From an uncultured cyanobacterium (lineage in GTDB: Bacteria > Cyanobacteriota > Cyanobacteriia > Phormidesmidales > Phormidesmidaceae): a stretch of 10,486 nt of DNA. This document shows, piece after piece, positions 1 through 6,592 of this stretch (position 1 is its first letter; the number at the start of each line of letters is the position of its first letter). The translations under genes and the position numbers were made by a program. The DNA lies in assembly GCA_938029995.1 (NCBI GenBank), contig CALHGI010000660.1, positions 1-10,486 on the forward strand. The letters are read 5' to 3'. The notes beneath the pieces are model-generated. The model had not been told where the DNA came from. It searched no databases and saw only the letters and a list, made by a program, of their open reading frames with translations.

Positions 1-338
1 ATGCGGATGTGTTTCCGGTGGGTAGTGCGGGGATTCCACCGACGCTGCTGATGCAAGATATGCAGCATTTTTTACCGCCGTACCTGCAGGAATACTATCA
101 GCAGCACTGCCGGGCCGAGGATGATCAGCTAATTCAGCTGGGGATTACGTTCCAGCGGTCGATGTATAACGTGACGTCGGCGGTGATCCAAGCGTTGCGG
201 GCGGCCCTGTACTATCCGTTAGATGATCCTAACCCGGAGCATTTAATGGCCAACCGTCGCTTTTTTGAAGCGCAGATGGACCGGCTGGTGCGACCGGAAG
301 CGCGTCTGCGCGATATCCAGACGTCGGATTACCGGTAG
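1..338 (+). CDS. cupA: CO2 hydration protein CupA/ChpY-like, C-terminal part (5' end outside window)
   Basis: The reading frame is open from the left edge (first full codon at 3) to a TAG at 336-338, giving about 111 C-terminal residues. The stretches VGSAGIPPTLLMQDMQHFLP and DDQLIQLGITFQRSMYNVT resemble, from memory, the conserved C-terminal end of the cyanobacterial ChpX/ChpY (CupB/CupA) family. These proteins sit on specialised NDH-1 complexes at the thylakoid membrane and convert CO2 to bicarbonate in the carbon-concentrating mechanism. The next gene is a short fasciclin protein 73 bp downstream. That matches the known ndhF3-ndhD3-cupA-cupS order and favours CupA over CupB. An internal GTG at 9 is probably just a valine codon. 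Family membership is by recalled motif only; the CupA choice rests on the neighbour. Confidence 0.72.
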   Translation, partial: ADVFPVGSAGIPPTLLMQDMQHFLPPYLQEYYQQHCRAEDDQLIQLGITFQRSMYNVTSAVIQALRAALYYPLDDPNPEHLMANRRFFEAQMDRLVRPEARLRDIQTSDYR

Positions 339-366
339 TGTGCCGAACCGACCAGCCCTATAAAAG

Positions 367-391
367 CCAGGGGCAAACCCTGGAATTCTTT
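367..391 (+). terminator. Small hairpin between cupA and cupS (attenuator or processing site?)
   Basis: CCAGGG (367-372) pairs with CCCTGG (378-383) around the 5-nt loop GCAAA. AATTCTTT follows. The stem is only 6 bp and the T-run is short, so full termination is doubtful. Partial attenuation or an RNA-processing/stability element between cupA and cupS is as likely. Confidence 0.35.
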
Positions 392-411
392 GCTCCTCAA
401 TTTTCCTAACC

Positions 412-813
412 ATGCCTACCATTGTCGATATTGCGGTCAGTACCCCTGGTTTTGAAACTTTGGTTGCGGCGGTGCAGGCCGCTGGCTTAGTTGAAACCTT
501 GCAGGGGGATGGCCCTTTTACGGTGTTTGCCCCCAACGATGCGGCGTTTGCGAAGCTGCCCCCCAACACGGTGAATAATCTGGTGCAGAATCCACCGCAG
601 CTAGGGCGTATTCTTTGCTATCACGTTGTTTCGGGGCGGTGGGATACGGCTCAGTTGAACGGGACCGATCAGCTGACTTCCGTGGAAGGATCGCCGCTTC
701 CCATCCGCAGCCATAGTCCGTTGGAAATTAAAAATGCCACTGTGATTGCGGCGGATATTGAGGCGAGTAATGGCATTATCCATGTGATTGATACGGTGAT
801 GTTGATGGGGTAG
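412..813 (+). CDS. cupS: Fasciclin-domain protein, likely CupS of the NDH-1 CO2-uptake complex
   Basis: This 133-residue protein is a single fasciclin (FAS1) domain. The H1-type motif [10 protein letters not shown] is at about 37-46, YHVV at 70-73 and the H2-type motif [10 protein letters not shown] at 123-132. There is no signal peptide or membrane segment, so it should stay in the cytoplasm, unlike the secreted cyanobacterial fasciclin proteins. CupS is known as the small FAS1 subunit of the inducible NDH-1MS complex, encoded directly after cupA, and both length and position fit. The ATG at 412 is chosen because the FAS1 domain begins immediately after it. No clear Shine-Dalgarno sequence precedes it, only a pyrimidine-rich stretch, which is common in cyanobacteria. 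The alternative is an unrelated cytoplasmic FAS1 protein. The fold is very secure; the CupS assignment depends on the upstream partial gene. Confidence 0.82.
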   Translation: MPTIVDIAVSTPGFETLVAAVQAAGLVETLQGDGPFTVFAPNDAAFAKLPPNTVNNLVQNPPQLGRILCYHVVSGRWDTAQLNGTDQLTSVEGSPLPIRSHSPLEIKNATVIAADIEASNGIIHVIDTVMLMG

Positions 814-895
814 GCCCAACGAGGTGGCTGTTGGGTGCTTAATCGTTGGGTTAAGCTGGGCCTCCACCGCGCTATGCTTGACTTTTCGTGTCAAG
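812..895 (+). promoter_or_regulatory. Cluster of inverted repeats between cupS and ribF
   Basis: Several short perfect inverted repeats lie in this gap: AGGCCCA (812-818) with TGGGCCT (857-863); CCCAAC (815-820) with GTTGGG (830-835); GCTTAA (837-842) with TTAAGC (851-856); and CTTGAC (877-882) with GTCAAG (890-895). The first two compete for the same bases, so alternative folds are possible. The last hairpin ends 10 nt before the ribF GTG. There is no T-run for a classical terminator, and I do not recognise an FMN riboswitch. It may end the cup transcript or act in the ribF leader; neither is shown. Confidence 0.35.
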
Positions 896-904
896 ATGTA
901 GAGC

Positions 905-1963
905 GTGTGGATTACTTCGTCTCCGACATCGGCGCAAAAGCCGACTAAAATCGCGCTAGGTAACTTTGATGGTGTGCACCTTGGCCACCAGCGCGTCATT
1001 GAACCTGTCTTGATCCATAAAGGCGGGCTGCCCTCATTGATTTTGGCTGAGGATATGTGTCTGCAGTCGGCGGCTGCTTCTGGCTATAGCCATTTGCCGG
1101 GGGCGACGCCATCGGTGGATCTGGAAAAACAGACGTCCTTGGACTTGGCTGAATGGGCCTCGGTGGTTACATTTTTTCCCCATCCAAAGGAATTTTTCTC
1201 GGGTCGAGCCCGTCCGTTGCTGACGCCCCTGGAGGAGAAAAGTCATCAGCTGGCCTGTTTGGGGGTAAATCAGCTGGTGCTTTTGCCGTTTAATGCAGAG
1301 CTGGCGAACTTGGATGCGATCGCATTTGTTGAGCGTGTTTTGATCCATGATTTGCAGGCCACCCACATTAGCGTGGGCAGTGATTTTCACTTTGGTAAAG
1401 GTCGGGGTGGCAATGCAGAATTACTCAAGGATGTGGCCTCCCTCCACAATATTCCAGTCACCATCGTTCCCCTACAAAACGATACCGAGGGACGGATCAG
1501 CAGTTCCCGCATTCGGCAAACCCTGACCGATGGCGACCTGGCAAAAGCAAACCAGCTTTTAGGACGGCCCTACACCCTGACTGGGATCGTCGTCTTGGGC
1601 CAACAGCTGGGGCGCACCATTGGTTTTCCCACCGCCAACCTAAAGTTACCCAGGGATAAGTTTATTCCCCGACAAGGGGTTTATAGCGTCAAGGTGTTTG
1701 GTATTTTGCCCAACCCAAAACCCGTCCTGGGGATCATGAACATTGGCCATCGCCCCACCGTTGACGGTCAAGGCTTAACGGTGGAGGTGCACCTGTTTGA
1801 TTGGCAGGGAAATCTCTATGGAAAAACTCTCACCGTTAGTTTAGAGAGTTTCATTCGGTCAGAACAGAAATTTGACTCCTTAGGGGATTTAAAAGAACAG
1901 ATTGCCCAGGACTGTGACATTGCTAGGGCCACCTTGACTCCCTCAGGGGCTACTGAGCCATAA
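905..1963 (+). CDS. ribF: Bifunctional riboflavin kinase / FAD synthetase
   Basis: RibF phosphorylates riboflavin to FMN and adenylylates FMN to FAD in the cytoplasm. The N-terminal FAD-synthetase domain (about 14-205) shows the nucleotidyltransferase motif GNFDGVHLGHQ (19-29), the FFPHP segment (90-94) and ISSSRIR (198-204). The C-terminal riboflavin-kinase domain (about 215-340) shows GFPTAN (240-245), RQGVY (256-260), MNIGHRPT (278-285), a probable catalytic Glu in VEVHLFDW, and FIRSEQKF (316-323). The GTG start is chosen because the residues MWITSS before the domain look like other cyanobacterial RibF starts; its RBS is weak. At 352 residues it is longer than many RibF proteins. The excess is a low-conservation segment between GHQ and VTFFPHP. 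The 3' end overlaps the convergent permease gene by 21 bp. Confidence 0.95.
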   Translation: MWITSSPTSAQKPTKIALGNFDGVHLGHQRVIEPVLIHKGGLPSLILAEDMCLQSAAASGYSHLPGATPSVDLEKQTSLDLAEWASVVTFFPHPKEFFSGRARPLLTPLEEKSHQLACLGVNQLVLLPFNAELANLDAIAFVERVLIHDLQATHISVGSDFHFGKGRGGNAELLKDVASLHNIPVTIVPLQNDTEGRISSSRIRQTLTDGDLAKANQLLGRPYTLTGIVVLGQQLGRTIGFPTANLKLPRDKFIPRQGVYSVKVFGILPNPKPVLGIMNIGHRPTVDGQGLTVEVHLFDWQGNLYGKTLTVSLESFIRSEQKFDSLGDLKEQIAQDCDIARATLTPSGATEP

Positions 1964-2833
1964 CACCAGGGGTAAGGTACCTAGGCTCAGCAGGGTGGAT
2001 AGGACGATGGTTCTGGCCACACGCACGGTGTCGCCCCCCAGTTCCGTTACCCAGATCAACGAATTTACGGCCACCGGCATGGCTGCCTGTAAAACAACCA
2101 CCTGACGGTCAATGCCACTTAGGCCGACTAAGCTAGCAATGTTAAACGCGAGCACCGGTGACACCACCAGTCGCAGCCCTGCCCCCATGAGTTCATGGCG
2201 ACCAAAGACAAAGGGGGTTTCTGATAGTTGAATGCCCAACATGAGGAGAGCGACGGGAATGGCTCCGTCGCTTAGGAGGGTGACCGCCCGTTCTAGGGGT
2301 AGGGGCATCAGGGTGCCGGTGCCCTGGAGAAAAATGCCTGCGATCGCAGCCCATAATACAGGTAGCCCCAGGGTATACCGCAGTCCCTTCAGCACCCCTT
2401 CCCCCTTCAGCACAATGGGAAAGACGCTGGCCGTCATCAGGCTAGACCCCACTAGGTAGACAATGGCCCTTTCTAGGCCGGCCTCCCCTAGGGAAAACAG
2501 CACAAAGGGCAGCCCCATGTTGCCAACATTGGCAAAAATTGTTGTGGCGATTAGACTCTTTTTTTCATCTGGCGAAAACTGGAGACATCGGCCTAGGGTA
2601 AGGGCGAGTAAATAGAGTAGGCCCGTGTGGAGCAGGAAGGCGGTGAGAATTGAGATCGCATTCCCCAAGGCTAATGTGGTTTGGGCCAAGCTGGAGAGCA
2701 CCAATGCAGGCACCAACGCATAAATACTCAGTCGGGCGAGAGTTTGGCGTTCTACGGTGAACTCTCGCCCGACCCAAACACCCACCAACGCCACCAGCCC
2801 AATGGGTAAGATAGCGGAAATTAAAATCCCCAT
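1943..2833 (-). CDS. AEC (auxin efflux carrier) family transporter
   Basis: This 296-residue, very hydrophobic protein has about nine to ten predicted membrane segments in two halves, as in the AEC family (membrane transport protein, Mem_trans type). The most telling motif is ANVGNMGLPFVLF (101-113), the conserved Asn/Gly/Pro element of the first half. The second half has QAAMPVAVNSL (249-259) followed by the GGD signature (266-268). Bacterial members move small organic anions such as malate or malonate, but the substrate here cannot be read from sequence. The ATG at 2833 starts directly at the first membrane helix; no good RBS is visible. The stop codon lies inside the end of ribF on the other strand. 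A 91-bp MITE begins 45 bp upstream of the start and probably sits in the promoter region. Confidence 0.9.
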   Translation of the reverse strand: MGILISAILPIGLVALVGVWVGREFTVERQTLARLSIYALVPALVLSSLAQTTLALGNAISILTAFLLHTGLLYLLALTLGRCLQFSPDEKKSLIATTIFANVGNMGLPFVLFSLGEAGLERAIVYLVGSSLMTASVFPIVLKGEGVLKGLRYTLGLPVLWAAIAGIFLQGTGTLMPLPLERAVTLLSDGAIPVALLMLGIQLSETPFVFGRHELMGAGLRLVVSPVLAFNIASLVGLSGIDRQVVVLQAAMPVAVNSLIWVTELGGDTVRVARTIVLSTLLSLGTLPLVLWLSSP

Positions 2834-2869
2834 AGTTTTCTAAACATCGTCCGGATGTGTAACCCCTAA

Positions 2870-2976
2870 CTATCCTAGGCGCTGCTGATCCTCGGTATGA
2901 TTTGATCTGCGAAATTCGGATGTATCGCGTCATTTCCAGATCGGTTCATCCCCTAAATCAGCAACGGCCTATCCTA
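2870..2976 (+). mobile_element. MITE-like element, copy A (91 bp, with 8-bp target duplication)
   Basis: The element spans 2878-2968 and is flanked by a perfect 8-bp direct repeat, CTATCCTA (2870-2877 and 2969-2976). Its ends are imperfect terminal inverted repeats: GGCGCTGCTGA on the left and TCAGCAACGGC on the right (9 of 11 pair). Extended to 30 bp, 20 positions still pair. Aligned without gaps to the 91-bp copy at 6601-6691, it shares 66 of 91 bases; 24 of the first 26 and 28 of the last 31 match, while the core is diverged. It has no coding capacity for a transposase. It begins 45 bp upstream of the AEC permease start codon. Confidence 0.85.
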
Positions 2977-3147
2977 ACGTTTTAGCTTAGTCAGCATTGC
3001 CATTCCCCCCACTGTCCACTGCCTGGAAAATTTAGGCCAAAGACCCACCACCCAATGGATTTGAGGGTTGAGGGTTCGATAGACCCTAATCCCATCGCCC
3101 GCTTGCTCTCCCCCGGTGCAATCCTATTTAAATGTGTTCCCTTCCAC

Positions 3148-3177
3148 TGCGCACGTCACCATTGCGCACGTCACCAT
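3148..3177 (+). repeat. 15-bp perfect tandem duplication
   Basis: TGCGCACGTCACCAT occurs twice head-to-tail (3148-3162 and 3163-3177) in noncoding DNA about 340 bp before the DUF1593 gene. It could be two protein-binding sites or a simple slippage duplication. No regulator is recognised. Confidence 0.8.
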
Positions 3178-3504
3178 TTCCCAACAACACGGAAGCAAAT
3201 CCAAAATAGAGTTGTTGCATAACTAACAACCAACATCTACGTGAAACCAAGGCAAAGGGTCTTCATAAGAAAGTTTTGCAAAGTTAAGATAAAGCTCCGT
3301 TTCCACCGAAAAGAGCGGCTAATATGGACTCGGTTTTCCCACTTCAATGCATCTACCAACGACTCAGCACTGCCAATATAAAGTTTCTGCTGGGCCATAG
3401 CCCAGCCATCGTTAAGGTCAACTAAAAACAAGTTGTTTCCTCAACTAAAACACTACGGTTAAGTCAAGTTAACTAGAGTAACAGAAATATTAAGTAGGTT
3501 TATT

Positions 3505-3509
3505 AGGAG
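3505..3509 (+). promoter_or_regulatory. Shine-Dalgarno sequence choosing the start at 3519
   Basis: AGGAG lies 9 nt before the ATG at 3519, an ideal spacing. A second ATG at 3511 is out of frame, only 1 nt after the motif, and opens a 9-codon frame ending at 3540. The spacing favours 3519 as the true start. Confidence 0.7.
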
Positions 3510-3518
3510 AATGGACCG

Positions 3519-6482
3519 ATGGATAGGCGTGTTTTTCTAAGAAACTCGCTACTAGGCTTTGCTGCGGGCTTCTGGGGCACAGATAGCCTGCAGCATAGAG
3601 CTGTAGCAGCGGGAAATGGAATTATTCCACCTAATCAGAGGCCTCGCGTCCTGATTATTTCCGATATTAAAGCAGGTTCGGGCGATCCGGATGATCGACA
3701 GTCATTGGCCCATTTAGTGATGTACGCCAATGAAGTAGACATATGCGGGATTTGGCCCGATGACATGAATAGCGGCGTTATCGCATCACAAATTGTTCTA
3801 GATCGTTATAACGATGACTATAACAATTCGGCCTACAAGTTTAAGGTATTAGACTATCCCACCCCCGCATACCTGCGCACCAAGTTATTTACTAGCCATA
3901 ATCAAGCCATTTCCACCATCCAATCAGAGGCCCGTCGTAACGATCCCCGGCCGATCTATGTGTTGGTGTGGGGTGGAACCCACCGTGTACCCCAGTTCCT
4001 AGCCCAGCTAACCGCTGCGGAGCGGAGGAAAATACGTCTCATTTCCATTGGGACCTATCTCCTAGACAATGCCTTAGCCAATGGAGACGGTCGCCGGTAT
4101 AACTGGAATGCCTGGGGAGAGGCCCGCATGAATATCTGGCAGAGATTTCCAGATGTGTGGTGGCTGGAAATGGACTGGACATGGATGGGCATGGCCTTTA
4201 ATGAAGACTTTCGCAGGGCCAACGAACCGGTTGTTCTCAATGATCAACTCGCCCAGTATGCTGGCAGACTAGGGGCCCACATCAAAGAGGTCTTTCCTCG
4301 ATATTTCCGCGCATTAGACACCAATTCCCTCCTCTATTTACTCGATCCTGCCAATAACTTAGATGATCCCACCAAAGGCTCCTGGGCGGGAAAATACCAC
4401 AGGCCCTTTGCCAACAGACCTAATTACTACATTGGCATTGATGGAGGGCATACCTGGAACTATGCCAATCCTGCCAGCACTTGGAATAATGCCACAAAGG
4501 TATTCATTGCCCGTATCCGTACCAGCATATCCCAGCGTAATGCATGGCACCGAGCCTTCACTCAAAAATTCATGCAGCTCTATGGTCACCAGCCTTTAGA
4601 GACAGCTCCAACAGTGAGTGTGGGATCAGATGTCACCCTCAGTACGTCAGCCAATGCGGTGACTCTCAGTGGTTCTGGCTTTAACACCGGGTGTAGTATT
4701 GCCTCCTATCTTTGGACCCAGGTGCGGGGACCCTCCACCGCTACTTTGAATGGGGCCAGAACAGCCAACTTAAATGCCACTAACTTGGTGCCAGGGACCT
4801 ACACCTTTCGGCTTACCGTGACGGATGTTTGTGGCGCCCGCGCAACAGATGACGTGAACGTTACCGTTGCCTCAGCCCAGGGACCTACCGCCAATGCTGG
4901 CTCTAATCAAACGGTGACCGACACGGATGGGGATGGATTTGAGCGAGTGGTGCTTGACGGCACCGCCTCCCGCAATGGCAATGGCAACATTGTCTCCTAT
5001 GTTTGGCAGGAAGGCGGTACAACCCTAGCCACCACAAACATGGGCTCTATCTCGGTCAAGCTGGCGGTGGGTGTGCATCAAATTACCTTGGTTGTTAAAG
5101 ATAACAAGGGTGCTACCGCCACCGATAGCCTCACCATCACCGTTAATGCGGGGGCTTCCACGCCGGAACCGGAGCCAGAGCCAGAACCTGCCCCAGAACC
5201 TGCCCCAGGTGGCGCCAGCCTGTATCGTGCCATTAATTTGAATGGAGGCGCTGTCTCCATTGATGGGGTGTCCTTTGAAGGTAAAAATGCATCCAACTAT
5301 TCCACTGTTGGACGCACCCATGTTACGAGTACGGTCCCCAGCCCCTCCGTGGGTAATGACAGAAGGGCTATGCTACAGAGCTTTATTTGGGGTCGGCCCG
5401 TGAGTGTCGCCCTAAAGAGTGTCCCGAATGGCGACTATCGGGTTTACCTATGGGTATTCGAAGACAACAACACGGTCACCTTCTCCGTCAAAGTGAACGG
5501 CAGTTCTGTCCTCACCAATCGTCGTTCTGGCGGTGCTGGCACTTGGCAGCGGCTAGACCTAGGGACGGCTACGGTGACTAATGGGCAATTAGTTGTGCAA
5601 GGGGATCTGTCCAGGGACGCCCTCAACATATCTGCCATTGAGGTATGGAGTACCAGTGGTACCCCCAGTGCCCCACAAAATCAGTCGCCAGTGGCGAATG
5701 CGGGGCCGAATCAAACCGTTACTAGCACGAATGGTGGCGCGACGAGGGTGGTGCTAAATGGGACCGGCTCTGCCGATAGAGACGGTAGGCTCGTATCCTA
5801 TGCCTGGAAAGAAGGGAGTAGAACCCTGGCTACCACAGCCTCTGCTTCAGTTGATTTGGCCGTCGGTGTACACACCATTACCTTGACTGTGACCGATGAT
5901 AAGGGAGCTACCTCTAGGGATAGTGTCACCATCACAGTCAATCAGCCGCCTGCCCAGGAACCGACCCCTCCCAATGAGGAACCGACCCCTCCCAGTGAGG
6001 AACCTGACCCCCCTAATGAGACCCCTGTGCCGGCCGCTGGCACCCTCTATCGTGCCATTAACCTCAACGGTGGAGCCGTCTCGGTGGATGGGATTTCCTT
6101 TGAGGGTAAAAATGCGCCCAACTACTCTACTGTTGGACGCACCCATGTGTCCCGTACCATTCCCAATCCCAGGGTGAATAGTAATAAGCAAACGTTGCTA
6201 CAAAGCTTTATTTGGGATAGGCGAGTCAGCTGTAGCATGAATAGCATTCCTAACGGGAACTACCGTGTCTATCTATGGATCTTTGAAGACAACAATCCGG
6301 TCACGTTCTCGGTGAATGTAAATGGTAGATCGGCTATTAATAATGCTCGATCTGGGGCCGCGGGCACTTGGCAACGCCTTGACCTAGGGGCGACAACTAT
6401 CAGCAATGGCCAATTGGTCGTGCAGGGTAACTTGTCCGGGGATGCGCTCAATATGTGCGCCCTTGAAGTCTGGAGGGCCTAA
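3519..6482 (+). CDS. Tat-exported DUF1593/Sde182 nucleoside-hydrolase-like protein with PKD and malectin-like domains
   Basis: This 987-residue exported protein begins with a twin-arginine signal (RRVFLRN at 3-9, hydrophobic stretch, AVAA at 28-31). Residues about 40-355 match the DUF1593 / Sde182 nucleoside-hydrolase-like family. RVLIISDIKAGSGDPDDRQS (43-62) carries the Asp cluster D49, D56, D58 and D59, comparable to the metal-binding DxD...DD of nucleoside hydrolases. Then follow PKD1 (about 364-448), PKD2 (455-545), an EPEPEPAP linker (548-563), malectin-like domain 1 (566-713), PKD3 (723-808), an EPTPPNE-type linker (811-840) and malectin-like domain 2 (842-987). The PKD-linker-malectin cassette is duplicated; the two malectin-like domains are about 70% identical. 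Family knowledge suggests binding or processing of a polysaccharide outside the cytoplasm. The actual substrate is unknown, and hydrolase activity is inferred only. It is probably monocistronic, with a hairpin directly after the stop. Confidence 0.9.
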   Translation: MDRRVFLRNSLLGFAAGFWGTDSLQHRAVAAGNGIIPPNQRPRVLIISDIKAGSGDPDDRQSLAHLVMYANEVDICGIWPDDMNSGVIASQIVLDRYNDDYNNSAYKFKVLDYPTPAYLRTKLFTSHNQAISTIQSEARRNDPRPIYVLVWGGTHRVPQFLAQLTAAERRKIRLISIGTYLLDNALANGDGRRYNWNAWGEARMNIWQRFPDVWWLEMDWTWMGMAFNEDFRRANEPVVLNDQLAQYAGRLGAHIKEVFPRYFRALDTNSLLYLLDPANNLDDPTKGSWAGKYHRPFANRPNYYIGIDGGHTWNYANPASTWNNATKVFIARIRTSISQRNAWHRAFTQKFMQLYGHQPLETAPTVSVGSDVTLSTSANAVTLSGSGFNTGCSIASYLWTQVRGPSTATLNGARTANLNATNLVPGTYTFRLTVTDVCGARATDDVNVTVASAQGPTANAGSNQTVTDTDGDGFERVVLDGTASRNGNGNIVSYVWQEGGTTLATTNMGSISVKLAVGVHQITLVVKDNKGATATDSLTITVNAGASTPEPEPEPEPAPEPAPGGASLYRAINLNGGAVSIDGVSFEGKNASNYSTVGRTHVTSTVPSPSVGNDRRAMLQSFIWGRPVSVALKSVPNGDYRVYLWVFEDNNTVTFSVKVNGSSVLTNRRSGGAGTWQRLDLGTATVTNGQLVVQGDLSRDALNISAIEVWSTSGTPSAPQNQSPVANAGPNQTVTSTNGGATRVVLNGTGSADRDGRLVSYAWKEGSRTLATTASASVDLAVGVHTITLTVTDDKGATSRDSVTITVNQPPAQEPTPPNEEPTPPSEEPDPPNETPVPAAGTLYRAINLNGGAVSVDGISFEGKNAPNYSTVGRTHVSRTIPNPRVNSNKQTLLQSFIWDRRVSCSMNSIPNGNYRVYLWIFEDNNPVTFSVNVNGRSAINNARSGAAGTWQRLDLGATTISNGQLVVQGNLSGDALNMCALEVWRA
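5958..6020 (+). repeat. Three tandem 21-bp units encoding the second Pro/Glu linker
   Basis: Units at 5958-5978, 5979-5999 and 6000-6020 encode EPTPPNE, EPTPPSE and EPDPPNE. They are in frame in the linker between PKD3 and the last malectin-like domain. The first two units differ at one base and the third is more diverged. Copy-number changes would alter linker length by 7 residues without breaking the frame. Confidence 0.85.
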
Positions 6483-6488
6483 ATTAAT

Positions 6489-6559
6489 CTGGGCCCGGGT
6501 AAAACTCTATAGGCTTACCCTGGGCCCAGGCAATCCAGTCATAAAAGACTGGGCGTTTT
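6489..6559 (+). terminator. Strong hairpin plus second small hairpin after the DUF1593 gene
   Basis: CTGGGCCCGGGTAA (6489-6502) pairs with TTACCCTGGGCCCAG (6515-6529), with one bulged A and a 12-nt loop. It is very GC-rich and starts 6 nt after the stop codon. It is followed by CCAGTC (6535-6540) pairing with GACTGG (6547-6552), then GCGTTTT. The first hairpin lacks a T-run, but the second has four T. Together they plausibly end plus-strand transcription. The long symmetrical stem could also stop minus-strand reads coming from the CorC-type gene. Confidence 0.65.
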
Positions 6560-6592
6560 GGGGGATCTTCCCTGGATACGGATTGAGGATCT

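Larger units (their letters stand above)
2834..3518. other. 685-bp gene-poor region between the divergent AEC and DUF1593 genes
   Basis: No convincing gene is present. The stretch contains a 91-bp MITE-like element with 8-bp target duplications (2870-2976) and a 15-bp tandem duplication (3148-3177). It also has a 6-bp-stem hairpin, GTTGTT (3211-3216) with AACAAC (3225-3230), and an AT-rich leader in front of the gene at 3519. A 64-codon minus-strand reading frame (3237-3431, TTG start with GAGG 7 nt upstream) matches nothing I know. Its sequence does not look clearly coding, so it is not called. Promoters for both flanking genes must lie here, but no consensus -35/-10 pair is clear. TATTAA at 3488-3493 is the only plausible -10 for the plus-strand gene. 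Confidence 0.6.

Noticed and set aside
841..904. FMN riboswitch upstream of ribF
   Set aside because: The gap is too short and lacks the conserved multi-stem FMN aptamer sequence; only simple hairpins are visible.
2565..2933. 122-codon minus-strand frame overlapping the AEC gene
   Set aside because: It is in another frame of the well-supported AEC gene and partly inside the MITE; Arg/Gly-rich with no domain.
3237..3431. 64-codon minus-strand frame with a TTG start and GAGG spaced 7 nt
   Set aside because: The product matches nothing I know, has no domain or signal and lies in AT-rich leader DNA; the start motif alone is not enough.
5163..5207. CRISPR-like or simple repeat array in the EP-rich stretch
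   Set aside because: It is an in-frame Glu-Pro/Ala-Pro linker within the DUF1593 protein, without spacers.
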